Shown here: piece after piece, positions 27,401 to 35,635 of the stretch
How positions within the stretch are numbered: the first letter of the stretch is position 1
Layout of the letters: every line of letters starts with the position of its first letter
NCBI GenBank assembly: GCA_017512805.1
Contig: JAFWES010000080.1
Location: 1 to 50,628 of the forward strand
Direction: 5' to 3'
Length of the DNA: 50,628 bases
Source: Clostridia bacterium
Lineage (GTDB): Bacteria > Bacillota > Clostridia > Christensenellales > Aristaeellaceae
Notes under the pieces: generated by a model
The model's input: the letters and a program-made list of their open reading frames with translations, nothing else
What the model was told of the DNA's origin: nothing
The model's database searches: none
Program-made: the position numbers and the translations under genes

Positions 27401-28114
27401 ATGAGGCTGGATGAAAGGCTGAGCCTGGCGTATGACCTGTATGAGACCTGCGCGCTGGCGGCGGATATCGGAACGGATCACGGGTACCTGCCCCTGGCGC
27501 TGCTGTCCGGCGGAAAGTGCGAGCGCATGATCCTCACGGATGTGAGCCCCGATGCCCTGAACAACGCCCGGGGGCATTTCGCGCTGTCGGGCCTGGAGGA
27601 TCGGGCGGATCTGCGGCTGGGGGACGGACTGACCCCGCTGACGGAAGAATGCGGCATGATCTCCGTCCTCGGGATGGGCGGGAAGACCATCCGGGATATC
27701 CTGCTGCGGGGGCGGGACCGGATCCGGGGGGCCAGGCTGCTGCTGTCCGCCCATACGGATCTGCCGGAGGTGCGCTCGGCGGTGGCCGAGCTGGGCTATC
27801 ACCTGACAAAAGAAGAACCCTGCCGGGCGGCAGGGCGGTATTACCTGATCATGAAGGCGGAGCCGGGGGCGGAAAGCCTGACCGAGGAGGAGATCCGCCG
27901 GGGAAAACGGGTGACGGAAAGCGAAAGCCCGGCGCTGGCCGGGTACCTGGCCCACCGGCTGAAGGCGGAGGAAGCGCAGCTGCGCGGCCTGCGCGCGGCG
28001 CCGCGGGCCGAGCCCTCGGCCCTGGCCAGGGCGGAAGCGGACGCGGCGTTTTACAGGTCGGCGCTGAAAGCGGCGGAAGGCCGGCGCGCCGGGAAAACGG
28101 GTCAGAAGGACTGA
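27401..28114 (+). CDS. trmK: tRNA (adenine22-N1)-methyltransferase
   Basis: 237 residues with GGGGAGCGGACG before the ATG. COG2384 family: motif I AADIGTDHGYLPLALL at about residue 20, ILTDVSPDALNNARGH, and the GMGGKTIRDIL block. TrmK makes m1A22 in tRNAs. A helical C-terminal extension (LTEEEIRRGKRV, then an Ala/Arg/Glu-rich coiled region to the end) is typical of the family. It follows rpoD, as in Bacillus. Its last 13 bp overlap the 3' end of the convergent dgt gene. The nif3 partner that normally follows is instead divergent, upstream of dnaG. Confidence 0.93.
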   Translation: MRLDERLSLAYDLYETCALAADIGTDHGYLPLALLSGGKCERMILTDVSPDALNNARGHFALSGLEDRADLRLGDGLTPLTEECGMISVLGMGGKTIRDILLRGRDRIRGARLLLSAHTDLPEVRSAVAELGYHLTKEEPCRAAGRYYLIMKAEPGAESLTEEEIRRGKRVTESESPALAGYLAHRLKAEEAQLRGLRAAPRAEPSALARAEADAAFYRSALKAAEGRRAGKTGQKD

Positions 28115-29106
28115 AAGGAAGAGGGCACGAAAAGCTCCCGGAAGGTGCGGGTGGCATACCGGTCCGTCATGCCGGAAAGGTAATCCGCCACCCCCCGCTC
28201 CAGCCCGTCCCGATAGGTAATCACGATGTACTCCTCCGGCATTTCCCCCGGATGGGCGCAGAAGTAGTCAAACAGGGTGCGGAGAATATAGTCGCACCGC
28301 CGCTCCTCGGGATCCCGCCAGCCGTCCCGGTACACCTTTTCGAACATGAACTCCCTCAGGCCGTTCATGGCCTCCTCCACCTGGGGGCTCATCTCCAGAT
28401 GGGGGCGGTTTTCGCTGTTTTCCACAATGTCCCGGATCATGGTATCGATGCGCTTGCCGTGGGTGGCGCCCAGAATCCTCAGGCAGTCCGCGGGAAGCTC
28501 AAAATCCTTCAGGACCCCGGCCCGCAGCGCGTCATCCAGATCGTGATTCAGGTAAGCGATGCGGTCCGCCCGGCGGACGCATTCCCCCTCCAGCGTGGAG
28601 GGAAAGCCGGCGCCGGAATGGTGGACGATGCCGTCCCGGACCTCCCGGGTCAGATTCAGACCCGCGCCGCCGTTTTCCAGCCGCTCCACCACCCGGAGGC
28701 TCTGCTCGTTATGGCGGAAGCCCCCTTCCAGCAGATCGTTCAGGGTGCGCTCCCCGATGTGCCCATAGGGGGTATGGCCCAGGTCATGCCCCAGGGCGAT
28801 GGCCTCCGTCAGGTCCTCGTTGAGGCGGAGGGCCCTGGCGATGGTGCGGGCCACCTGGGAAACCTCCAGGGTGTGGGTCAGGCGGGTCCGGTAATGATCG
28901 CCTTCGGGGGAAAGGAACACCTGGGTTTTAAATTTCAGGCGGCGGAACGCCTTGCAATGGATGACCCGGTCCCGGTCCCGCTGGTAATCCGTACGGATAT
29001 CGCAGGGGGAGACGGGGTGATCCCGCCCCGCAGTCTTCTCCGAAAGGGCGGCATAGGGGGATAACAGAAGCCGCTCCGCGGATTCAGTACGCTCCCGAAT
29101 GGTCAT
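28102..29106 (-). CDS. dgt: Deoxyguanosinetriphosphate triphosphohydrolase-like HD protein
   Basis: 334 residues from ATG 29106, chosen for GAGGAGG 9 nt upstream; a longer in-frame start lacks a site. HD-domain signatures: RLTHTLEVSQVARTIAR, ALGHDLGHTPYGHIGE (metal-binding HD), FRHNEQSLRVVERLE, and RADRIAYLNHDLDDA with the distal Asp. The N-terminus (DIRTDYQRDRDRVIHCKAFR) is that of the dGTPase type 2/YfjL-like shorter class. It probably hydrolyses dNTPs to deoxynucleoside and triphosphate, helping dNTP balance; nucleotide preference is not predictable. In other Firmicutes this gene also lies next to dnaG-rpoD. Confidence 0.92.
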   Translation of the reverse strand: MTIRERTESAERLLLSPYAALSEKTAGRDHPVSPCDIRTDYQRDRDRVIHCKAFRRLKFKTQVFLSPEGDHYRTRLTHTLEVSQVARTIARALRLNEDLTEAIALGHDLGHTPYGHIGERTLNDLLEGGFRHNEQSLRVVERLENGGAGLNLTREVRDGIVHHSGAGFPSTLEGECVRRADRIAYLNHDLDDALRAGVLKDFELPADCLRILGATHGKRIDTMIRDIVENSENRPHLEMSPQVEEAMNGLREFMFEKVYRDGWRDPEERRCDYILRTLFDYFCAHPGEMPEEYIVITYRDGLERGVADYLSGMTDRYATRTFRELFVPSSFQSF

Positions 29107-29158
29107 GGAAAACCGCCTCCTCACTCAGCCGAGTTTCGTTTCCGATGAACAAATACAG

Positions 29159-29204
29159 TATACCACAGGGAACGGGGAAAATATACCACAGACAACGGGG
29201 AAAT
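29159..29204. repeat. Tandem 23-bp repeat between dgt and the ppd-like gene
   Basis: Units at 29159-29181 and 29182-29204 both read TATACCACAG-nn-AACGGGGAAA-n, with 20 of 23 bases identical. The repeat lies directly upstream of the decarboxylase ribosome-binding site and in the divergent dgt promoter area, where operators would be expected. Confidence 0.8.
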
Positions 29205-29227
29205 TCCTGCCGAAAAGGAGAGAACAG

Positions 29228-30382
29228 ATGAACGCGGAAATCTTTCTGGACACCTGCGGCCGTTACGGGATCGATTTCTACACCGGGGTTCCGGACAGCC
29301 AGCTGAAGGGCCTGTGCGACCTGCTTTACGCCCGCTACGGTACGGGCACGCCCACCCACATGGTGGCGCACAACGAGGGCGGAGCCGTCGGCCTTTGCGC
29401 CGGACACTATCTGGCCACCGGCCGGCCCGCGCTTTGCTATATGCAGAACAGCGGCCTGGGAAACGCGGTGAACCCGCTGGCCTCCCTGATGGATCCGGCG
29501 GTCTATGGGCTGCCCTGCCTGCTGGTCGTCGGCTGGCGGGGGGAGCCGGGGGTCCGGGATGAACCCCAGCATGTGAAGCAGGGGATCATCACGCCGGGAC
29601 AGCTGGACCTTTTGGGGATCCCCTGGCGAATCCTGTCCGGGGAGACGGACAGGGAAACCTTCGAGGCGGATTTTGCCGCCCTGTGGCAGGAAATCAGAGG
29701 GGGAAAGTGCGCGGCCTTCCTGGTGCGCAAGGGGGGACTGACCACCGACAAAAAGCCGGATTACCGCAACGGCTATCTCATGACCCGGGAGCGGGCAGCG
29801 GACATCCTGACGGCGGCGGGCGCGCCTTCGGACGTGTATGTCTGCACCACGGGGAAACTGAGCAGGGAGGTCTTCGAGATCCGGGAGCGCCGGGGCGAAG
29901 GCCACGGGCAGGATTTTCTGACCGTGGGGAGCATGGGGCACGCCTCCATGATCGCCCTGAAGATGGCCCTGGATCAGCCGGGGCGGCGGGTCTGGTGCCT
30001 GGACGGGGACGGGGCGGCCCTGATGCATCTGGGGGCGCTGCCGGTTATCGGGCGGGCGGCCCCCGGAAACCTGATCCACGCGGTCATCCGGAACGAAGCC
30101 CACGAAACCGTCGGGGGGATGCCGGTGTGCGACCGGGGGCTGAACCTTTCGGCCCTGGCGGCGGCGGCGGGGTACGGACGGGTGCTCTCCGCGTCGGACG
30201 AGGAAGGCCTGCGGGCCGCGCTGGCGGAGGCCAAAGCCGCCGCCGGCCCGGTGATGCTGGAGGTGCGGTGCGCCTGCGGGGCCAGACCGGATCTGGGCAG
30301 GCCCACCACGACGCCGGCCCAGAATCGTGACGAATTGATGCAAATATTACAAAAAGTTCATGATTTTGACCACAAGATGTAG
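29228..30382 (+). CDS. Phosphonopyruvate decarboxylase-like thiamine diphosphate enzyme
   Basis: 384 residues from ATG 29228, with AAAAGGAGAGAAC upstream; the longer in-frame start overlaps dgt and lacks a site. The N-terminal domain begins FLDTCGRYGIDFYTGVPDSQLKGLCD and carries MVAHNEGGAVGLCAGHYLATG, with the ThDP-activating Glu. The C-terminal domain carries the ThDP/Mg motif, GDGAALMHLGALPVIG then IRNEAHETVGGMP. This fused two-domain layout matches AepY/Ppd, which converts phosphonopyruvate to phosphonoacetaldehyde, the step that makes phosphonate synthesis irreversible. No PEP mutase (aepX) or 2-AEP aminotransferase is in the window, so sulfopyruvate or another 2-oxoacid is possible. Confidence 0.8.
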   Translation: MNAEIFLDTCGRYGIDFYTGVPDSQLKGLCDLLYARYGTGTPTHMVAHNEGGAVGLCAGHYLATGRPALCYMQNSGLGNAVNPLASLMDPAVYGLPCLLVVGWRGEPGVRDEPQHVKQGIITPGQLDLLGIPWRILSGETDRETFEADFAALWQEIRGGKCAAFLVRKGGLTTDKKPDYRNGYLMTRERAADILTAAGAPSDVYVCTTGKLSREVFEIRERRGEGHGQDFLTVGSMGHASMIALKMALDQPGRRVWCLDGDGAALMHLGALPVIGRAAPGNLIHAVIRNEAHETVGGMPVCDRGLNLSALAAAAGYGRVLSASDEEGLRAALAEAKAAAGPVMLEVRCACGARPDLGRPTTTPAQNRDELMQILQKVHDFDHKM

Positions 30383-30392
30383 TATGAAAGGG

Positions 30393-30421
30393 TTGACGCG
30401 CCGCAGGATTTGGGATAATAT
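30393..30421 (+). promoter_or_regulatory. Promoter of the 30457 unknown gene
   Basis: TTGACG (30393-30398), 17-nt spacer, TAATAT (30416-30421). It begins 10 bp after the decarboxylase stop. Confidence 0.8.
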
Positions 30422-30456
30422 GGATCCGATTTTGGAGTGAAGGGGGGAAAACGGCT

Positions 30457-30981
30457 ATGATTGCGAGATATGGTCATAAGCCGGTCTTTCAGTACAAATT
30501 CCGTCCCTTTGCCCGGGATCCTCAGCCGCAGGACGGCGGTTTTACCGTGACCCTGTATGAAAACGGGATCCTCTCCTTTTCCACCTTTGACGCCAACGGC
30601 GGGTTTTTGGACGAGATTTGCTTCTCGCTTCCCTCCCGGGTGCTGCAGTGCTTTTACGCCCTGCTGCGGAACGCGGCCAGCTGGCTGCCTTCCACGCCCT
30701 GCGACCTGAGGGGGACGCCCGACAGCCCGTACGGTTCTTCCTTCGCCTTTGACGGATACGATCCGATCCGGGTCTGGGGGATGAATCAGCTGCTGAGCGA
30801 GCCCTGCGGCAGCGCCGGGGGGTTTTTCGCCCGGCATCTGTATGTCCTGTTCGAGGATATCAGCAATGTCATGGTGGAATACGGGATTAATCTCTCTCTG
30901 GACGGGTTCACCTGGACGGATCAGATTCACCCCTTCCGAAAAAACCAGCTGCACACCTCGGCGCAGCAGCGCGTTGTATAA
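30457..30981 (+). CDS. Unknown protein, single-gene transcription unit
   Basis: 174 residues. ATG 30457 follows GTGAAGGGGGG. It has its own promoter and terminator, so it is expressed independently. No signal peptide, membrane helix, Cys cluster or nucleotide-binding motif is visible. Composition is rich in Phe, Tyr and Pro. The first half reads as beta strands (GFTVTLYENGILSFSTFDAN) and the second as a mixed region (FARHLYVLFEDISNVMVEYG). It looks like a compact soluble cytoplasmic domain. I do not recognise the family and assign no function. Codon use matches the neighbours and the frame is uninterrupted, so it is very likely real. Confidence 0.75.
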   Translation: MIARYGHKPVFQYKFRPFARDPQPQDGGFTVTLYENGILSFSTFDANGGFLDEICFSLPSRVLQCFYALLRNAASWLPSTPCDLRGTPDSPYGSSFAFDGYDPIRVWGMNQLLSEPCGSAGGFFARHLYVLFEDISNVMVEYGINLSLDGFTWTDQIHPFRKNQLHTSAQQRVV

Positions 30982-30985
30982 TACA

Positions 30986-31010
30986 GGGCTCCCCTTCGGG
31001 GGCTTTTTCT
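30986..31010 (+). terminator. Intrinsic terminator with UUCG loop
   Basis: GCTCCCC-TTCG-GGGGGC followed by TTTTTCTTTTC, directly after the 30457 gene. Confidence 0.88.
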
Positions 31011-31092
31011 TTTCGGCCGCAGGGGGGACGGGCTGACAGGGGCCGGCCGCGCGGATGATTCGTCAGACAGAAGAATTAAAGGAGGCAGAACG

Positions 31093-32754
31093 ATGAATAC
31101 GGAACAGATGTTTCAGGACTGGCTGGCCTGCCCGGCCATGCCGGAGGAGCTGATGGCGGATCTGCGGGGCATGGACGAAAAAACGAAAACAGACAGCTTC
31201 TACCGGGATCTGGCCTTCGGGACCGGCGGCCTGCGGGGGGTCCTGGGAGCCGGAACCAATCGGATGAACCTTTTTACGGTGCTTCGGGCGACCCGGGGGC
31301 TGGGGGCCTATCTGAAGGAGCGCTATGACCGGCCCTCCTGCGCCGTGAGCTGCGACAGCCGGATCCACAGCCGGGATTTCGCGGAGCTGACGGCGGCGGC
31401 CCTGGCGGAGATGGGGATTCGGGTGTACCTGTACCCGAAGCTGCAGCCCACGCCCATGCTGAGTTTCGCTGTGCGGCATCTGGGATGCAGCGCGGGGGTT
31501 ATGATCACCGCCAGCCATAATCCGGCGAAGTTCAACGGCTATAAGGTCTACGGAGACGACGGCTGCCAGATCACCCTGGAAGCGGCGGACCGGATCATGG
31601 CCCGCATCTGCCGGGAGCCGGTTCTTTCCGACCGGCTGCCCGACGTGGGGACCTATCTGGCGGACGGAAAGGTGTCCTATATTACGGAGGATACCATCGA
31701 GGCCTATTACCGCGCGATCCTCAGCCTGCGGGTGAACCCCTGTGACACCCCGCTGCACGTGGTATATTCCCCGCTGAACGGGGCGGGGAATGTGCCGGTC
31801 CGGGAGATTCTGCGCCGCATGGGGAACATCCGGGTGGACGTGGTGGAGGAGCAGGAAAAGCCCGACGGGCATTTTCCCACCTGCCCCTACCCGAACCCGG
31901 AAATCCGGGAAGCCATGACCCTGGCCATCCGCAAGTGCGTGGACACGGGGGCGGATCTTTGCTTTGCCACGGATCCCGACTCCGACCGCATGGGCGCCGG
32001 CGTCCGGGTGGGGGAGGATGTCCGGCTCATCAGCGGGAATGAGATGGGCCTGCTGATGCTTGATTATCTGATCCGGAACAAAAAGAGAACCTCCGAGCTG
32101 CCGCCGGTGGCGGTGAAGACCATCGTCAGCACCCAGCTGGCGGAAAAGATGTGCCGGAAGCGGGGCGTGGAGCTGAAAAATGTGCTGACCGGGTTCAAGT
32201 TCATCTGCGAGCAGATTCACTTCCTGGATGAGGCGGGGCAGACGGACCGGTTCCTTTTCGGCTTTGAAGAGAGCTACGGGTATCTTTCCGGAACCTTTGT
32301 CCGGGATAAGGACGCGGTCAATGCCGCGCTGCTGCTGTGCGAAATGGCGGCGAATCTGAAGCGGGATGGGAAGACCCTGCTGGATCAGCTGCGGGCGATC
32401 CGGGAGGAGTTTGGCTATGACGCCCAGAAGACCCTGACCTTCCAGTACGAGGGGCAGGACGGGGCACAGAAGATGGGGGAGATCATGGAGAGCCTGAGGC
32501 GCCCCATCGATGCTTTTGAGGCCCCCCTCATGGCCGGAGCGGTCCGGACCGATTACCTGAAGGACGAAACCGGCCTGCCCCGGAGCGACGTTCTTTCCTT
32601 CCGCCTGGCCGGCGGGCAGCGGTTTATCGTCCGCCCCAGCGGCACCGAGCCCAAGCTGAAGGCGTATCTGTTCACCGAAGGGAAAAACCAGGCGGAGGCC
32701 GAAGCGGAGCTGGCCGCGCTGGAACCCGCGGTCGCGGCCCTCTGCGAATCCTGA
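31093..32754 (+). CDS. pgcA: Phosphoglucomutase/phospho-sugar mutase (PgcA type)
   Basis: 553 residues; ATG 31093 after AAAGGAGGCAG. Alpha-D-phosphohexomutase superfamily: FGTGGLRGVLGAG near residue 45, the phosphoserine loop GVMITASHNPAKFNGYK, the metal loop ATDPDSDRMG, the sugar-binding GFEESYGYL and the phosphate-binding RPSGTEPKLK at the C-terminus. It interconverts glucose 1-phosphate and glucose 6-phosphate, linking glgP output to glycolysis and UDP-glucose supply. It is expressed alone, bounded by terminators on both sides. Confidence 0.94.
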   Translation: MNTEQMFQDWLACPAMPEELMADLRGMDEKTKTDSFYRDLAFGTGGLRGVLGAGTNRMNLFTVLRATRGLGAYLKERYDRPSCAVSCDSRIHSRDFAELTAAALAEMGIRVYLYPKLQPTPMLSFAVRHLGCSAGVMITASHNPAKFNGYKVYGDDGCQITLEAADRIMARICREPVLSDRLPDVGTYLADGKVSYITEDTIEAYYRAILSLRVNPCDTPLHVVYSPLNGAGNVPVREILRRMGNIRVDVVEEQEKPDGHFPTCPYPNPEIREAMTLAIRKCVDTGADLCFATDPDSDRMGAGVRVGEDVRLISGNEMGLLMLDYLIRNKKRTSELPPVAVKTIVSTQLAEKMCRKRGVELKNVLTGFKFICEQIHFLDEAGQTDRFLFGFEESYGYLSGTFVRDKDAVNAALLLCEMAANLKRDGKTLLDQLRAIREEFGYDAQKTLTFQYEGQDGAQKMGEIMESLRRPIDAFEAPLMAGAVRTDYLKDETGLPRSDVLSFRLAGGQRFIVRPSGTEPKLKAYLFTEGKNQAEAEAELAALEPAVAALCES

Positions 32755-32763
32755 AACGCCCGG

Positions 32764-32803
32764 CCCCACCGCCCCCGGGCGCCGCGCCCGGGGCCGGTGG
32801 GGG
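32764..32803. other. Very stable GC hairpin after pgcA
   Basis: An 18-position stem with one mismatch: the arm beginning CCCCACCG pairs with the arm ending CGGTGGGG around a 3-nt loop. It immediately precedes a bidirectional terminator and probably acts as an RNA 3' end stabiliser or a second termination element. Confidence 0.7.
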
Positions 32804-32812
32804 AACAGAAAT

Positions 32813-32842
32813 AAAAAAACCTGCCAGTCCGGCAGGTTTTTT
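32813..32842. terminator. Bidirectional intrinsic terminator
   Basis: A7 CCTGCC-AGTCC-GGCAGG T6, symmetric, placed between convergent pgcA and the small zinc-ribbon gene. Confidence 0.93.
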
Positions 32843-32851
32843 GAATGAAAA

Positions 32852-33139
32852 TCAATACTGGTTCTGACGCTGCGCTTCGAAGCATTCGCGGCAGTACACG
32901 GGCCGATCTCCACGGGGCTGGAAGGGCACCTGGGTGGTGCGGCCGCAGCCGTCGCAGATCACTTCGTACATCTGGCGGGGGCCGTTGCCGCCATTCTGGG
33001 CGCGGCGGGCAGCGCGGCAGGCCGGGCAGCGGCTGGGCTCATTCTGGAAGCCCTTTTCGGCGAAGAACGCCTGCTCGCTGGCGGAGAAAACGAATTCGTT
33101 GCCGCAATCACGGCAGGTCAGAGTCTTGTCCTCGTACAT
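32852..33139 (-). CDS. Small protein with two zinc ribbons
   Basis: 95 residues; ATG 33139 after TTGGGAGG. The first module is CRDCGNEFVF...CPACRAAR (probable zinc-ribbon domain), the second ICDGCGRTTQVPF...VYCRECFEA (CxxC-x-SSSS-like family). Both Cys pairs of each module are intact. The linker is Gly/Asn/Arg-rich (QNGGNGPRQ). Proteins of this kind are common in Firmicutes and are presumed nucleic-acid or protein binding; the role is unknown. The expected mRNA has a leader of about 130 nt, long for so small a gene. Confidence 0.85.
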   Translation of the reverse strand: MYEDKTLTCRDCGNEFVFSASEQAFFAEKGFQNEPSRCPACRAARRAQNGGNGPRQMYEVICDGCGRTTQVPFQPRGDRPVYCRECFEAQRQNQY

Positions 33140-33275
33140 GGATAAAACCTCCCAAAAAAATGATTGTTGACCCGCGCCACATGGGAATACACTGTGCTTT
33201 TTCCTTACGATGGCGTCAAGCGAACAACCATAGAGGGAAGCGTAACCAGCAGACCAGGGTTAGGGTTCAAGGATC

Positions 33276-33304
33276 ATTATAGCATCTTTTTCCCATTTTG
33301 TACA
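33276..33304 (-). promoter_or_regulatory. Promoter of the small zinc-ribbon gene, with flanking inverted repeat
   Basis: Minus strand TGTACA (33304-33299), 17-nt spacer ending TGC, TATAAT (33281-33276). CTTTTTCCC (33286-33294) and GGGAAAAAG (33305-33313) form a 9-bp inverted repeat around the -35, placed like an operator. Confidence 0.75.
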
Positions 33305-33323
33305 GGGAAAAAGAAAAACTTTT

Positions 33324-34421
33324 TTACTTCCACTCCAGCGGATACTCCTGCACGGCGTATTCCAGCTTGCGGCCGTTGGCCCGCAGGGTGGACAGGACGG
33401 AGTCGATATTGGCTCCGCTGTCATAGGGGGTGGGAATAAAGTCGTTCCTCCCGGTTTTGGAGGAGATCCGGATGGGAATGATCCGGAAGCCCCTGGGGGT
33501 GCAGACCCCGTCCTTCACCCGGAAGCGCATCTGGAAAACGAAGGAGCTCATGTCACTGGGCTTGGAATTCCCGGAGAAGCAGAAGTTCCCCAGGGAGTAG
33601 CAGATATAGACGCCGTTATACTGCTCAATAGGGTTCATGCGGTGGGAATGATGCCCCACCACCAGATCCGCCCCCGCGTCGACCGCCAGGCGGCCCATGC
33701 GGATCTGATTGTTGGTGGGGGAGTAGTCCAGCTCGTTCCCCCAGTGGAAGGAAACGATCACCAGCGGGTATTCCGCCTTGGCCGCGGCAATATCCGCGGG
33801 GACCTTGTCCCACAGCTTTTCATACCGGTCGATGCACAGATAGGACAGCATGGCGATTTTCACGCCCTTGGCCTCGAATACCCCCAGATGCTCCGAGTTG
33901 GACCAGACGATGCCGGCCTCTTCCAGATGCCGCTGGGTCTCCTCATAAACCTCCTGGCCATGATCCATGATGTGGTTGTTTTCCAGGGAAACGGCTTCGA
34001 TTCCGTTGTCCGACAGCATGGATACATACTCCGGCGGCGCGCTGAAGAGGAACTGGTTTTCCTTCTTGTTGGCGGGGATGTAGGTGGAGTCGGTCAGGGT
34101 GCCCTCGAAATTGACCAGGGTCAGATCATCCTCCAGAAAAACGTTCCGCATGTTCCGCATGGTGAAGTTGATATCCCCGCCCTGGGCGCTGAGTTCGTCC
34201 TCGAAGATGTTTTTGCGCTTGCGGGAGTCTCCGCCGATGGTAAAATCCCCCGTGCAGGTGACGGTCAGAATATCGGACCCGTCCGTATCCAGAATCTTCT
34301 GCTTTTCGGTGACCACTTCCTCGATGACCTCCTCGATCAGCAGGTCATCCTCCTCTTCCGCGAAGGCGGAGGGGAACATCAGCAGGGCGGCGCATGTCAC
34401 CAGGCAAAAAAATCGTTTCAT
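33324..34421 (-). CDS. CapA/YwtB-family secreted metallophosphatase-like protein
   Basis: 365 residues; ATG 34421 has GAGGAGGTGCCCG upstream. Signal peptide at residues 1-22 (KRFFCLVTCAALLMFPSAFA), then an acidic stretch (EEEDDLLIEEVIEEVV). The CapA domain has the metal-site motifs TVTCTGDFTIGGD, LVNFEGTLTD, SLENNHIMDHG, VSFHWGNELDYSP and VVGHHSHRMNPIEQYNG followed by YSLGNFCFSGN. The family includes poly-gamma-glutamate proteins CapA/PgsA, but no capB or capC is present here, so a polyglutamate role is unsupported. It lies 11 bp after the aminotransferase gene and is the last gene of the alaR-alaT operon. Confidence 0.88.
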   Translation of the reverse strand: MKRFFCLVTCAALLMFPSAFAEEEDDLLIEEVIEEVVTEKQKILDTDGSDILTVTCTGDFTIGGDSRKRKNIFEDELSAQGGDINFTMRNMRNVFLEDDLTLVNFEGTLTDSTYIPANKKENQFLFSAPPEYVSMLSDNGIEAVSLENNHIMDHGQEVYEETQRHLEEAGIVWSNSEHLGVFEAKGVKIAMLSYLCIDRYEKLWDKVPADIAAAKAEYPLVIVSFHWGNELDYSPTNNQIRMGRLAVDAGADLVVGHHSHRMNPIEQYNGVYICYSLGNFCFSGNSKPSDMSSFVFQMRFRVKDGVCTPRGFRIIPIRISSKTGRNDFIPTPYDSGANIDSVLSTLRANGRKLEYAVQEYPLEWK

Positions 34422-34432
34422 CGGGCACCTCC

Positions 34433-35635
34433 TCAAGCGGATTTCCCGGAATGCGTCCGGACGAAGGCGGCGATCCGGTCAAGAGAGATGTTCAGTTTGT
34501 CGATGGCTGTGGCGTAGCAGCAGCGGATGTTTCCCTCCCCGCTTTCCCCGAAGGCGTTGCCGGGCACAGCGGCCACCTTCTGTTCCATCAGCAGGGCGGA
34601 ACAGAATTCCTCGCTGGTCATGCCGGTGGACTGAATGGACGGGAACACGTAGAAGGCCCCGTAGGGTTCAAAGCAGTCCAGCCCCATGGAACGGAACCCG
34701 TCCACCATCAGGCGGCGGCGGCGGTCGTAGCTTTCCCGCATGGCCAGAACATCTTCATATCCGTTTTCCCGGCCCCGCCTCAGGGCTTCTTCCGCGGCGA
34801 CCTGCCCCATCCGGGGCGCGCACATGATCCCATACTGATGGATTTTATTCAGGATGGAGATCATCTCCCGGGGCCCGCAGACATATCCCACCCGCCATCC
34901 GGTCATGGCGAAGGATTTGGAAAAGCCATTGATGGTCAATGTCCGCTCCGCCATTCCCGGCAGGGCGGCGAAGGAGAAATGGGCCTTGCCCCCGTAAATC
35001 AGCTCGGAATAGATTTCGTCGGAAATGACCATCAGGTCGTTCGCCAGGATCAGGGGCACCAGGGCTTCCAGATCCTCCCGCTCCATGATTCCGCCCGTGG
35101 GGTTGTTGGGATAGGGCAGGATCAGGGCTTTGGTTTTCGGCGTCACGGCGGCGGCCAGCTGCTCCGGCCGCAGGCGGAAGGCATGCTCCTCCATCGTCCG
35201 GACCGGGACAGGGGTTCCCCCGGCGAAAACCACGCTTGGCGCGTAGGAAACATAGCTGGGATCGGGCACCAGCACCTCGTCCCCCGGGGAAAGCATGGCC
35301 CGCAGGGCCAGATCAATGGCCTCGCTGGCGCCCACCGTCACCAAAATCTCGGCCTCCGGGTCATAGGGCGTACCGTATCGGTGCTCCAGATAGAAGGAAA
35401 TCTCCTTTCGCAGGGACAGCAGCCCCCGGTTGGGCGTGTACTGGGTTTCCCCGTCCACCAGGGAGTTGATGGCCCGGTTGCGGATGGCATAGGGGGTCTT
35501 GAAATCAGGCTCCCCCACCCCCAGGGAAATGGCGTCCTTCATGGTGGAGGCCAGGTCAAAGAAACGGCGGATGCCGCTGGGAGGTACCGCCGCGACGGCG
35601 GGATTCAGAAAACGGGCATATCCGTCCGGTCTCAC
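34433..35635 (-). CDS. Class I/II aminotransferase, AlaT/YugH-like
   Basis: 400 residues. GTG start at 35635 overlapping the regulator stop (GTGA). PLP fold type I: AISLGVGEPDFKTP, TVGASEAIDLALRA, PYPNNPTGG, SDEIYSELIYGG, and the Schiff-base Lys in NGFSKSFAMTGWRVGY, then RCCYATA with the C-terminal substrate-carboxylate Arg. Cotranscription with an Lrp-family regulator is the alaR-alaT arrangement of Bacillus, where the enzyme is an alanine transaminase, so alanine or another small/aromatic amino acid is the likely substrate. Activity on phosphonate intermediates has no support. Confidence 0.9.
   Translation of the reverse strand: MRPDGYARFLNPAVAAVPPSGIRRFFDLASTMKDAISLGVGEPDFKTPYAIRNRAINSLVDGETQYTPNRGLLSLRKEISFYLEHRYGTPYDPEAEILVTVGASEAIDLALRAMLSPGDEVLVPDPSYVSYAPSVVFAGGTPVPVRTMEEHAFRLRPEQLAAAVTPKTKALILPYPNNPTGGIMEREDLEALVPLILANDLMVISDEIYSELIYGGKAHFSFAALPGMAERTLTINGFSKSFAMTGWRVGYVCGPREMISILNKIHQYGIMCAPRMGQVAAEEALRRGRENGYEDVLAMRESYDRRRRLMVDGFRSMGLDCFEPYGAFYVFPSIQSTGMTSEEFCSALLMEQKVAAVPGNAFGESGEGNIRCCYATAIDKLNISLDRIAAFVRTHSGKSA

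Noticed and set aside
32764-32842. Integration or att-like repeat after pgcA
   Set aside because: Both elements are simple hairpins, the second a normal bidirectional terminator between convergent genes.
33324-34421. Poly-gamma-glutamate capsule operon
   Set aside because: Only a CapA-like protein is present; capB and capC are absent and the operon partners are an aminotransferase and its regulator.
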